DNA of 64,000 nt from Strix aluco (lineage: Eukaryota; Chordata; Aves; Strigiformes; Strigidae), in the NCBI RefSeq assembly GCF_031877795.1, contig NC_133946.1, forward strand, positions 10,391,144 through 10,455,143. The letters are read 5' to 3'. A program made the position numbers and the translations under genes. Positions 52,701 through 64,000 of the stretch are shown here, piece by piece (positions within the stretch are counted from its first letter, which is position 1; every line of letters begins with the position of its first letter). Below the pieces are notes generated by a model. It searched no databases and was not told the origin of the DNA. It saw nothing but the letters and a program-made list of their open reading frames with translations.

Positions 52701-55700
52701 CTCCTAAGCCACGTCCAGCCCCTCGCCAGCAGCATAAAAATATTTAAAAGCAGTTCAAGGGGCTCAAGTTGGATCTGCTGCTACGTGTGCCCCCTGCAAA
52801 GCAGCCAGTGTTAAAGTGCAGAGTATTTGCTCCTGCAAAGTGATCTCTGGATGAGCTGGACACAGTTCCTTCCACAAGGCGTCAGTGGCTGGTGGGGAAG
52901 TGATCCACTGCTGCTTTCCCTGTGCCGTAACGCTTCTGCCCCACATACTGAACAAACTGGGAGAGCCAAGACCTTAGAACCTGGTTTTCCCTTTCCAAAT
53001 TTCTTCTATCACAGCATTTGTGGGGGAAAGAAAAAAAAAAAGCTGTGAAACTGGACAGAGAGAAATAAGGGCAAGACCCGACCTTGATACTAATACATAG
53101 GATCAGATATGAGGACCGTGTGTAAGTTGTTGTCTTCAACTCAGCAGATGTTGGACCATGCCCACAGATAGCAACATTTCAGCAACCACTAAAACAGTTA
53201 CAGAACAGGCCACCTGCTTCATGCAGTCAGCTAGATAACACGGAAGGGCAGCTACAGTACGACGCACTGCTACAGAAAGGAGTATACAAACTCCTCAGCA
53301 ATCACCCCTGCCTATTTCAGACTGTAGCAGATGCTCTGCTGAACAGACTAAGGAGAATCATTAAACCCAGGCAGACCACTAGCCTCTTAAACCTTGGCCA
53401 TCAGCTGATGTTGCCCTGTGGTTTGGGTCAGCATGCTGGAAAGATACTCCCACTAAAAGGTGTCATTATCAGTCTCATCCACGAGGCTCTCACACTTTTC
53501 TAGGATAGCAGCCAGCTTCATTTCAGGTTTAAGACAACCAGAGGAATGCTCTGCCTGGCCTAAGGAATCAGTCCCTCCCCTCAGTTGCTCTACGTTATGA
53601 GTAGACTTGCTCAGTCATGCATGGCCACGCTGCCCAAAACCTGTCTAAATAGGCAGTGATGACCAAGACTGAAACCAGTTAAATCAGGAACCTTCTAGTC
53701 AGACAAGAAAAAAAAAAAAAAGATTTCCGCTCCAGACTTATTTAGCACAGCCTGGACTCCTTGCCTTTTGTTTTATGCTCTTGGTTGCTTCTGAAAGCCA
53801 CCGTGAAGGGACACAACCCACAGGACAGCAGCAGGCTGGGAGTAAAGCTACACCATGCATCTGGAACATTCACACAACTTGAGGCTGTCAAAAAGGGGAG
53901 ACTGCATTCCTTACACACACACACAAACATACACACACCTTAGCTGCCTCTTTTCCCTGTCTTCAGCCACCCTGTCTACCCCCATACTAGCTTCAGTGTT
54001 CATCAGGGTCTCTACAGGCCAGTTCAGCTCATGAATAGCCAAAAACTGAAGAAGAAAAATCAACCATTTTTGGCCAGTTTCTAGGGTTGGCTTGGCCAAT
54101 GGAGGGATCTAACAAGCTCCAGAGTCAGGTGCAGGGTGGGAGGGCAGCAGGTTGCTCGATCAGCTCAAGCATTCAGGTTATGCCTTCATGCTGAGATGGA
54201 CGAGGAGTGCTGGCCAAGCTCCACAGCAATGAGAAGCAGAAGTTGGGGGGGAGACAGAAATTAATTGCTTCATATGCCACAGTCAAATCCTTGAGAGCTA
54301 GTATACACCCCTTCTGAAAGTGGAGGGCGCTTCCTCACACCTGCTGTGGCCAAGACACTTGTTCCCAAAACTGCATGGGCTATAAATCCTGTCCCTAATT
54401 TGGTCTATGTAGCTTCCTGTTTAGACAAGCCCTCTGAATTTCTGCTGCCTGTCGTGATCCCACCAGAACACCTCCGCAAAAGAAACTAAAGTTTCCAGTG
54501 TGTGTGTGCAAGCCAAGAGAGGAAAAAAAGCAACAACAAAATGGGAGGCAACCACAGCCTTGCTCACAGGGATCTGTCGGTGCAGGTCTGCGATACACTC
54601 CGATGGCAGCGGAGCACAGCACGCACTGTGGTACCCGGGTTAGAACCTTCAGTGTTGCAGGGGACATGGAGATGAGACACACCGAGGAGACAGCTCACAG
54701 AGAGCCGTTCCTCAAGTGGGGACTCATGCTGAAACTGCAAAGACTGTACACCTAGAATCTGGCCAAGATGCCAGGACACTAAGAAGCAGTGAAGATGTTT
54801 AATCAGGCCCAAAAGGGAAGCGGCTGTAGTGGGTTCTCTTACAAAGCCCTTCTCCAGTCAGGAGGTGCAGATTGAGCAACAGGCTGACATCAGCCAAAAT
54901 AACAGGATGGTGAAGGGAGTGGCTCAGATGCTAAACCATGCGGATGGTACTTAGGTCACCATGTAAAACATAATTTCTGATTGGGAAGAAAAATAAGCCA
55001 GAATTGCAGCATTGTTACTTAATCCAGGAAACTTTGTCAGTAAAGTTCAGCTGTATGAACTGGCTCAGCATGACCACGCAAAAAAGCTACCAGCCTTTTA
55101 CTGGAATTCATAAGCGACTGCATCCCTGGCCACAGCGAGGCTTAACTAGCAGTGGAGGCTGCCTCATATAGGCAATTCGGATTTCTTTCCCTGCCCTTAC
55201 AGCCTCAGAGCTGCCCTGGAGAAGATGCTGTGTCAAGTCCAGGTTCTCACCCAGCGAGGAGTACGCACCCCAGGCCTGGCTCACTCATTATCCTGAGCGC
55301 CTCACTTGCAGAAGCAAGGGGCGAACAGATTTGCTATCAAACCTCGTGATTATTTAACCCCCACCCTTATCACACACCTCTCTGATCAGTCAGTTCAGAT
55401 CCGCAGACAAGGAAAAGGCTGTCTCACTGCCCTGTTAAAAAAAAATTTCGGATTTAAGATACCCCATGAGCCAGAATATACTTTGCCAGCAGTTATGACT
55501 GGTCTAAACAGTAGACAAGTGGTATTTGCTGATCCTGCTGTTGAGCCATAGAGTAGCATTAGGGCAGCACACGAGTCCCTACAAAACATCTCCACCATTC
55601 CTCTAGCTTCTTTATTTGCCTAGAAGCTCACTTGTTAAGAAAAGCCTGTGTTTACTCTCTGCATTCTTCATCTTTTCATATACTTTGGAATCACTAGGGT

Positions 55701-57430
55701 CTACCTCCTTCCTCATAAATGTGAACATTTCAAGTTGAACAGGGTGGACCATGTTTGTCAGCCTAGTAAAGGAAAGAACATCCACTTCCAATGTTTTCTA
55801 CTGAAAACCCTTCTCCTTTGCATCGTCAGCTTAGACCTGCTTGGAAGGCCCTGTGTCATCACAAACCTCCTCAGGTGGGAAGCGTTCAACACCTTCTTGC
55901 TCTACTCCAGAGGCCAGAAAAGCAGCTCGCTCCAGAAGTGGCTCAGTACAGGAGTACTTCCTGAACTATTTCAACCTAATCTGGCCCACAGTCACATCAC
56001 AGTAACACAACCACACAGAGGCCTACGATAACAAAGTGGAAAAGCTAGGAACATGGCTGGAAATTGAAGAGACTGGAAAGGAGGAGGGAAAGGGACTGAG
56101 AATCTGCCTGTTTCTACAGCCACATCCAGCATAAGAAACACCAGTGCATGGAGAGACTGAGAAATGGGAAGAGAAAGTGACACCGTCATTACATTAGATC
56201 AACTGGAAACTTTCTCTTCTTGTACTACACCCTCCAGAAGTCCCTTCTTCCAGAAACAATTGGTAGGAGACAGTTCTATTCCTTTCCCCATATCACCCCC
56301 AACCATAATCTGACAGACCTCTTTTTGTTTCAGTTTCTGCTTTCCTCTTAGATGGGAGTATCAGGATTGAGCAACAGCACCTACAAAAGCAACCAAACCC
56401 TAAGGGCTAGGAGTCAGACAGAATCTCTTCTTGACCAGCACATGGCCTTTATTCATTTTCCTTCTTGAGAACGAGATAGGATTTCATTTTCAGGCACCGT
56501 GTTTTGTCTGATGTCTGCAGTAACCCAACTAAGAAAGGCACTATTCATTGTCCAGGAGAAAATTTTATTTTCACCTTCAAAAACTAGTGGATTGTCCTTG
56601 TGTTATACCACAAGTCAGAGGATGTGCGAAAGGTTACAGCACTTAGCTTTAATTTCAGAGTTCAGTTGTCCTGCGAAGAATGCTGCCCTTCACAACACTT
56701 TCTAGGAAGACTGCAGAAACTTTGTAAACACTCCTGTCTTACAGCACCAGGATAACAGTCAAAAACTAACACACTAATAAGTTGGTCACAACTCCCAACA
56801 CGCCGCCTACTCCCATTTCAACTCCTTCCCCCCAGAACACAGAGGTTGAATAAAATTTGAGGAAGTACAACAGAAAGCTGCCCTCTGCCAGTGGTGCCTT
56901 CCAGTATCATTACCATTTGCATAGCTAACACACCTGCCTAATCCTGTCATTGTAAAGCAAGAAAGCTCATTTTCCTATAAGTACTTTCCACTCTGTTGGT
57001 CTTCATATACATTAGCTCTGCTTCCTCAAGCTGTACAACTGTGTCATAACTCATCTGAGTCTTCTTTCCCTTAGCAGAACCAATCTGAGTGACACTTCCA
57101 CCTCATCTGTCTGCCTAAGGTTGCCTGTAATATCAGTGCATCTCTCTGCTCTCAGACATACGCCAGCCTGTGACCCAGAGCTCCTCCAGCTCACCATGAC
57201 CTCAGCTTGCCATTCCAGCAAGCAAGTCACCGAGCAAACACTCAGCTGTTAGGACCAGGTGGCCACATCAGTAGTCATACGAGCTTCAGGCCTCTGGTGT
57301 CAGTGTCTGTGCAGCTCCGGGGAGGAAGGAAACAACGGTAAACAAGAGTGGCAGGCACTGAACTGCCCTTCCCCTCCTGCCAGCCCTGCTGCTCACCCAC
57401 TCACCCCCGTGAGCAGCAGAGACGTGTGAA
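49734..57430. other. Intergenic DNA between hAT element and CpG island, no gene recognised
   Basis: Both strands were read for exons. I see only short frames without family resemblance, a (CA)n run at about 53,912-53,938 and A/T homopolymers. INCENP, expected here from human gene order, was not found. Confidence 0.5.
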
Positions 57431-58210
57431 TCAGAAGCCAGCACTCACCCCACAGGCACCCCCCACCCAACAGGGCCGGGGGTGAGAGGGGCCAGGCCGG
57501 CCATTCGAGGCAAGGGAACCACCACGGCACCTGGCCCCATCACCAGCCCAGCCACCAGGTCCGGCACGGCACGGCATGGCCTCCCTCCAGGACACAGCAG
57601 GGTAGCTCGGACCAGGCCTGGATCCCGGGACGGAGCTTCATCGCCGTGGAGGCGGCGGCCGCGGTGAGGCCTGGCCAGGCCGGTGGAGGCAGTGAGGGTC
57701 CTGCGCCCAACCACCCCGCAAGGGGGCGCTGCCGGCGGAGGAGCACCCAACTGAGCCAATCAGGGGGCCAGGCGGGGGCGCATGCGCCTCTGCCCCGGAG
57801 CATGCTGGGAGATGTAGTCTCGTTAACGGGGCCGAGAGGGCCCTCTGCAGGGCAGCCCGCGTATAATTCTCTCCTTAGGGACACTTGGAGACCTGCGGGT
57901 ATTTTCCGGCATCCGCCAGTATTGCCGCAGGCTGGGCGGGGGTGCCGGGCTGCCCTCGGATCTCGGCGGGAGGCCCGGGCCCCGCAGGGCCTGCCCGCTG
58001 TTGCCGTGGAGATCAGGCCGTAGTGTCTCGTGGTGGTGACGTCACCACAGCGACGCCCAGCACGGCATGCTGGGAAATGTAGGCCGTAGCGGCGGCGGCT
58101 GTGGCGGGGGGGAGCCCCTCCGAGGGGAATGAGGTTTGCGGCTGTGCTGGTGTCCGACAAACCTCTGCCTGAGGGGAGGAAAGAGAGGCCGGGAGGACCC
58201 CAGGCAGCCG
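57430..58210. promoter_or_regulatory. Orphan CpG-island promoter
   Basis: A CpG-dense block with two ZNF143/SBS-type sites (57800-57818 and 58065-58083; minus strand ACTACATCTCCCAGCATGC and CCTACATTTCCCAGCATGC) and a 12-bp palindromic CRE GGTGACGTCACC (58035-58046). These are marks of a strong, often bidirectional promoter. A donor-like GGG|GTGAGT on the minus strand lies at 57449/57448. No coding exon could be attached on either side. Confidence 0.72.
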
Positions 58211-58700
58211 CCAGCTGTGCTGGTGGTGTTGGTCCTTTTGACTGTGTGAGCTACTAACAACTCCAACTCAACAGTCTAGTTCTGCCTCTAATTGTACTCC
58301 GGCTTCTGGAGAGCCTACAAACCATCTCGCAGCTCTGCCCACAGCTTTGTCTTCTCAGCGGCCTGAGCCACGGTTACACAGTTGAACCATCTTAGATATG
58401 GACCTTGGACTCTTGACATGGAGCTGAAAGCTGGACAAAAGATGAAAGGAGGAGGGTTACAGAGAGACATTTACAATCTATAGGAGGAAGGTAAAGAGGA
58501 GCACACTTAGCCTATCTTCTTAATGGAAACTGCACCAAATACAGTATGTTGCAACTTAACAGAGGTTATTAAATTGCATCTTCAGTTTTAGAAGTAAACA
58601 GCTGTTGCTGACATTTGTACCTAACAGGCACACACACATAATTTTCTTCCTCTAGTTCACTAACCTGAGAAATTACCATTTTCACTGTTTACAAAAGAAA

Positions 58701-59283
58701 GGGAGGAGCAACTGACATCATCTACCTGGACTTGTGCAAAACAGTTGACACTGTCCTGTGTGACATCCTTGTCTCTAAATTGGAGAGACATGGATTTTAT
58801 GGATGGACCACTCGGTGGATAAGGAGGACATGGACCTGCTCAAGTGGGTCCAGAGGGGGCCACGAAGATATCATGGGGCTGGAGCACCTCCCCTGTGAGG
58901 ACAGGCTGAGAGAGTTGGGGGGGTTCAGCTGGAGAAGAGAAGGCTCTGGGGAGACCTTAGAGCGGCGTCCCAGGACTTAAAGGGGCTACAGGAAAGGGGG
59001 GAGGGACTCTTGATCAGGGGTGTAGGGGTAGGACAAGGGGTAATGGTTTTAAACTGAAAGAGGGCAGATTTGGATTAGATGTAAGGAAGAAATTCTCCCC
59101 TGTGAGGGTGGCAAGGCCCTGGCACAGGTTGCCCAGAGAAGCTGTGGCTGCCCCCTCCCTGGAATGGTTTGGACGGGGCTTTGAGCAACCTGGGCTAGTG
59201 GAAGGTGTCCCCCATGGCAGGGGGTTGGAACTAGATGATCTTTAAAGTCCCTTCCAACCCAAACCATTCTGTGATTCTATGAT
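58701..59283 (+). mobile_element. CR1 LINE fragment with internal deletion
   Basis: The start encodes a piece of reverse transcriptase ([34 protein letters not shown]-like, ending TTRWI). The sequence then jumps near 58,825 to the GTCCAGAGGG...CACGAAGAT region and continues to the CR1 tail CCATTCTGTGATTCTATGAT. It is both 5'-truncated and internally deleted. Confidence 0.9.
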
Positions 59284-62200
59284 ATGCTTAGGCTGGAAAC
59301 CCATAAACGAGCAAAAAAGTGCTGAAATGAGAATGGACACTTTGGCAAAATAGAGTCCCAACCTGTGATCTGGAGTAATGGATACAAGGACACTGTGACC
59401 TTGAAGCAATCGCTTTTTGAAAAAACATCAAATGCACCTTGAAGTAATTGCGATAATTTAGAAAATGGAATTCTGGCAGTCATTAGAACTTTTGGTAACA
59501 AGATTATATCAAATTAAAAGGTGCTGGTTCTCATTAGCTAAAGTCCCTATATCATACAGAAATAATACACCCAGATGAAGATTTAGAGCAGTTTAACTTG
59601 TTACTTTACTACTTATATTAAGAAGTAGTTATTTTCTCTTTCATGGAGAGTTGTGATATTGACCATGAATAAAATAAGAATATCAAGCAACTATCTAGGT
59701 GGACAGATACAATAAAAAAATCTTTCAATTCAACTGCTCTTCACTAGCAGATATTTGACTTGTTTGACAAATGTGCAGCTGATGCATTTTTCTGTGGGGA
59801 AACTTGTGTAACTTTCAACATTTTCTTCTCCAACTAAAAAGCTTTATTTGCATTGCTTGTCTTTTCCTTCCTTATATCTAGTTCATGTGTGCAATGGAGG
59901 GCATATATATGTTCATAGGCTTAAGGTCTTAGTTTCATTTAATCTGAACCTGAGACATTCCTCTCAGTAGTGTCCAATAACATCTAAATGGGATGAAGAC
60001 AACTTTATATGGCATGCAATTTGTGTTGGTCACACCACCAGACCTCAGAGGCTCCAGAGGTCAGAAGAACCCTAAAACCACATGAAAATTCATCTTAACT
60101 AGTGTTAGGCATCTGAAAGTTATTAATATAAGTTAGTTGGGTTCTTCTAGCTATCATTGGCAAGGAATAGTCACTTCCAAAGGACAACTCATCTCATTGT
60201 AAAATAAGTTTCTAAGGAAAATGGCGTGTATTGCTTTCTGCAGGTCTCTCTCCCCCTTCCTACACTGACTATAAAATAAGCCCAGACAGCTAGGTTAGGC
60301 TTGCATAGCTCAATTTTATGCCTCTGAAATGATACAAAATGGATCCTACCCTTCCCATCCCCATACCCTGTCCCCCTGCACTTAGGCAGAACACAGCTTG
60401 AAGCTCTGGGGTATGAGTTCACAGATGACGCCCCTGAGGCAAGACCCTAGATATTGACCAAAATAGTCACAGCGGAGGGAAGCAGAACACCACGGCAGAA
60501 CTGATTTTTATTTCTCCCATTTCAACAAAATGTCTGTGAAGAGATGGGAAAGCTCCACAGAGCATCCAGTAGCCAGTGATGGATGTATTTGGACCTTCTG
60601 AAATGCTGGGCAAGGGCTAAACCGTGACACGTGGCAGGGATGCAATGGATGTTCTGGTCTGGGGGGGAATGATGTGGGTGGGAAAGCCCCTCCAGAGGAA
60701 TATGGGAAAATTAGCACGTTTGGATTGTTACTCATCTCTGCTATTTCCTTTGATATTCGTACTATGGGGTTCATCACTCAACTTAATTAAAAGTTACTTG
60801 ACTAAGCCTAACTTCTAGACTACTCCTGTGTAGAGAAATAATCACTCAAATCCTAAAGTATCCAGAGCTCAAATAGCTCTATATAGGCTGAATTCAGGAG
60901 AGGACTGTGTATCTCTCTTCTGATCCAATCGTGCTTTCAGAGACCAGTCATGTGTCTAGTATTAATCAACTATCTCAGATGATTACAGACTGTAAATCAG
61001 AAAAAATAAGTCTTAATGGTCCAATAAGGAAGGCTGACAGTGATGTAAACTATCTTTAGATTGAATAAGGAGAATGTGGACTGGAATTCATCTTGCACAT
61101 GTTGGTATTGTTTCATGAGGGCCAGCAAAAACTTGAAATAATGATTACCCTCCCTTCAAGTCAGGTCCCTCTAGTTCTCATATAAAGGCTGATCATTGCA
61201 TGAGACCAACAATCCTCCGCAGCCTGTTGCTCCATATGACCCCATGACTTAGAGGATCTGTGGCCAGAGAGAAAAATGTTGTCTATGTAAAAAGAACACA
61301 AAAAGAAAGCTCCAGCTTCTTGTCAAAATAAGCATTAACATTACCTACAGAAGAATATGAATCCTCTGCTTATGTTCTGGAGGTTTTTTTCCACTGTTGT
61401 TTTTTTTTTTCCTAATGAGGTCTGTATTCATAAATCAAAGACCTCAGCAGACTGCAATCATTGCATCACTCAGTGGGATCCCTCCGGGACACTTACAGCA
61501 CTTAAGGGAAGTTGATTGTGAAAATTGCTTGTGAAGACCTCACCATTCCCCTGCTGACTGTGTGTTCCACCTCATCTGCAGCCGATGCCAGACAGAGGGG
61601 CAGAATGTGCCAACAGCTTGATCCGTAGTCAGAGCTTCTCTAAATGCCATTGTGTCCAGCTTTCTAGTAACATTTGCTCCTGAAGAAAAGAAAGCAACCT
61701 TTTTAACGTTAGTTTCCAAGGTAGGAAAAAAATCCATAGCCTGAAATATTATAAAATATTTGTGTCACTGTTTTATTCTCTATCCTTACTCTGTACTTTA
61801 AATTTTGCACACAGAATGCACATAATTGCAGTCTATGCTCATATACACAACAGAAAAATATTAATGAATTTTGATATAAGGAATGCTAAAAGCAATGTCT
61901 AAAAAAAAAAATGTGGTCATAGAGAGAAAAATTGTTTTGACCTGATCTGGATTCTTTTTCTTATTTTGGAAAATAGGAGAACAATGTGAATGTCCATGTG
62001 GCTTCTTTTCCTAACATGTGGAGTCTTTTGGACTCTTGCTCCTGGAAGTTTGTACTTGGAGTGAAAAATGACATTCAGGTCAGTACTTCACAAGAGAGAT
62101 CTCTGCCCTCAGCTGGGGCAGATCTGTGATAGCTGCAATTCAGCCATTCTCTGTGGTTACAGCAGATGCAGGGTTGGTTTAAGACTTAAACATGTCTAAG

Positions 62201-63830
62201 TCTTAATCTCAAACCACCAAAATCCTCAGAACTTCTAATATTGGCTTGATGAGTGGTGAAACGTGGGGTTACAGCAAAAGAAGAATCATTTAACATTAAG
62301 CATCAACTTGTAATACAGACTGTAGTGTTGGTCACTACAAATAGCATAGCTGGCTTGTCTAGAATTTCCTACAGCACAGAGAATGATTAGCAATCAAGCT
62401 GTTGGGCTCTGCAAGTTGCTGCTAATCAGTTGAACTACTGTAACTGTCTGAAAGTGCACTCAATTACTCTCAATACAATGCAAATAGCAGCAGCTTAAAA
62501 GGTATTTCAGTCATTCAGTAGTTTCAGTAAGAAGCTCCACCTTGCAAGCTCAGACGTTCATTTAATGCACTTGGAATTAACAGCTCATTTTCTACAGAAC
62601 TCCAAAGAGAAACGTCAAAACAGGACCCCAGTCTGAAAACAAGAGAGGCAGTTTCTTGAAGTCGACGTTTTAAGAGAAGTGAAAAGGTAATTATGAGGTT
62701 ACAGTGTTCTTTCCTTTGTTTCACCCACAGACATGCTGTTAAATAACATGCCTATAAAGTATGATGCTCTGATTTGTCTGACTAAATATTATCCCCTACA
62801 GAGATAGGCTTCTACAGCTTATCTAATCACTGTGTGCTCTTTATAAGCAGTGATGAGGAACCAGTACCTCTAAGAGGCAATTCATTTCACCCTAAAGTAA
62901 GTAAAAATTTTAAATAGCTTACATGAATTTTGCCTTAAAGTGCCTACTTCTTTTCTGTGATGGTAAGTGAAGCCTCAGATGGCTACCTCAGATGTAGTTA
63001 TCTACCTAAGCAGTAGATAAAGTTGGGCGAGATGGATTCTGTCTTCAGTGTCAGCTCCTATGTTTCCTTCAATTTATATGCAACTCCTTTCTTAACCTTG
63101 GACAAAACAAGTCTGATTTTGTCAGGACACACAGACTTTCCTCCTGACATTAGCACAAACAGGTTCAGGGACGCAGGGCAGGGCCCATGACTACTCTGCC
63201 CCTGTCTTCTCCTTTGATTGGTTATGTTTGGAATTAGCAAATAAACTTTAACAAAATAATCATCTGCTTCTTAACGAGCTGCTTTTCTACATGGATGATT
63301 TTAATTTTTTTTTTTTTTTTTTAATTTGGGGGTATCTTCCTGTGAGGACTTCTCCTCAGAACTGCACTGGCCAACTTAAATGTTATCCTTAGAAGCTGAG
63401 AGCAATTTATTACTCCACCATTTAAGAACAACAGAGCAGATAACCAGAATCGTCCTGTTGTTCCTCCACCATAGACACTGATAAGCATTTGAGAAAATTT
63501 AACAATAGAACTAAGCCAGAAATATGAAAAAAGATCAGAATGAATAACAAGTTTCTCCTCTTTCCTGGAACAATCTCGGTAATGGAACAAAAGTAATCCT
63601 TCTTTGAGACTGTCATTACAGAAGTGTTAAATGGATAACAGCAAGCTTCTCAAGAGAACTGAGTTAAGCATCCAGTTCTTGCATACTAACAGACAACTAG
63701 GTTTCCATTAAAATAAAGCAGCATCCAATTTTCTTCTATTACATGCCTGCCTGACATTCACAATGTCATTATGACTTATTCTTCTAACCAGAGTTGTAAC
63801 TTACTTATGTTCTTTGATTTCTCTCCTTCT
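59284..63830. other. AT-rich DNA before the olfactory receptor, nothing recognised
   Basis: Contains only short frames, with no intact or obviously decayed receptor copy seen. A T20 run lies at about 63,307. Confidence 0.5.
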
Positions 63831-63854
63831 TAAAGATTCAGGTTCATTAAGGGA

Positions 63855-64000
63855 ATGTTCAGAAGAAACAAGACAACCGTTGATGAGTTCATTCTCTTGG
63901 GAATCACAGACATTTGGGAGCTGCAGGTCATTCTCTTTGTGCTGTTCCTTCTGATCTGCGTCACCTCGTTGGTGGGGAATCTTGGCATGATTGCATTAAT
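63855..64000 (+). CDS. Olfactory receptor, class II, 5' part (runs off the window)
   Basis: From the ATG at 63855 the frame is open for 48 codons to the window end: [48 protein letters not shown]. The N-glycosylation site NKT near the start, the FILLG motif, and the first membrane helix ending in GN (N1.50) are hallmarks of olfactory receptors, similar to family 5/8/9 members. These G-protein-coupled receptors act in olfactory neurons. A pyrimidine tract and AG at about 63,838-63,840 could be the acceptor of the coding exon, since receptor genes usually have a non-coding upstream exon. Whether the rest is intact cannot be seen. Confidence 0.93.
   Translation, partial: MFRRNKTTVDEFILLGITDIWELQVILFVLFLLICVTSLVGNLGMIAL

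Noticed and set aside
57540-58160. Open frame of about 206 codons, minus strand, in the CpG island
   Set aside because: GC-rich DNA lacks stops by chance. The residues are Arg/Ala/Gly/Pro-rich with no family resemblance, and the ZNF143 and CRE sites lie inside it.

Overview
This is a stretch of bird nuclear genome. The marks are vertebrate split genes with GT-AG introns, several CR1 LINE tails of the avian type, CpG-island promoters, and a bestrophin with channel residues like those known from chicken BEST1. The gene order RAB3IL1, BEST1, FTH1 is the same as in human chromosome band 11q12. The window then ends in the first codons of an olfactory receptor.

Layout. Positions 1-17,400 hold RAB3IL1 on the minus strand (Rab3A-interacting-protein-like, a Rab guanine-nucleotide exchange factor of the Sec2/Rabin family). 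I place ten coding exons that join in frame to about 428 residues, plus two optional in-frame exon candidates: a 24-nt microexon and a 69-nt cassette. Its CpG-island promoter is at about 16.6-17.6 kb. About 12 kb with no recognisable protein gene follows, including a plausible BEST1 upstream promoter and first exon near 27.0-27.3 kb. BEST1 lies on the plus strand from 29,723 to 39,118. Its nine coding exons sum to 2,295 bp, or 764 residues, and the gate, aperture, calcium-clasp and tail residues fall at the expected numbers. FTH1 lies on the minus strand from 45,329 to 40,760. It has four coding exons giving 182 residues, a complete ferroxidase centre, an iron-responsive element in the 5' leader, a TATA box and an antioxidant-type element. 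BEST1 and FTH1 are tail to tail, with poly(A) signals under 0.8 kb apart.

From 45.5 to 57.4 kb I see no protein gene. This stretch holds a TATA-driven first-exon-like block at 46.05 kb and a 728-bp non-autonomous hAT DNA transposon with a perfect 8-bp target duplication. A strong CpG-island promoter at 57.4-58.2 kb carries two ZNF143-type sites and a palindromic CRE but has no identifiable gene attached. A deleted CR1 copy follows at 58.7-59.3 kb, then AT-rich sequence, then the start of an olfactory receptor gene at 63,855 that runs off the window. INCENP, the next gene after FTH1 in human, was not found here.

The three complete genes are functionally unrelated: membrane-traffic GEF, calcium-gated anion channel and iron storage. 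They appear to be neighbours by ancient synteny. The unexplained items most worth following are the RAB3IL1 microexon, the orphan CpG-island promoter and the orphan TATA block. I see no sign of a new multi-gene system.
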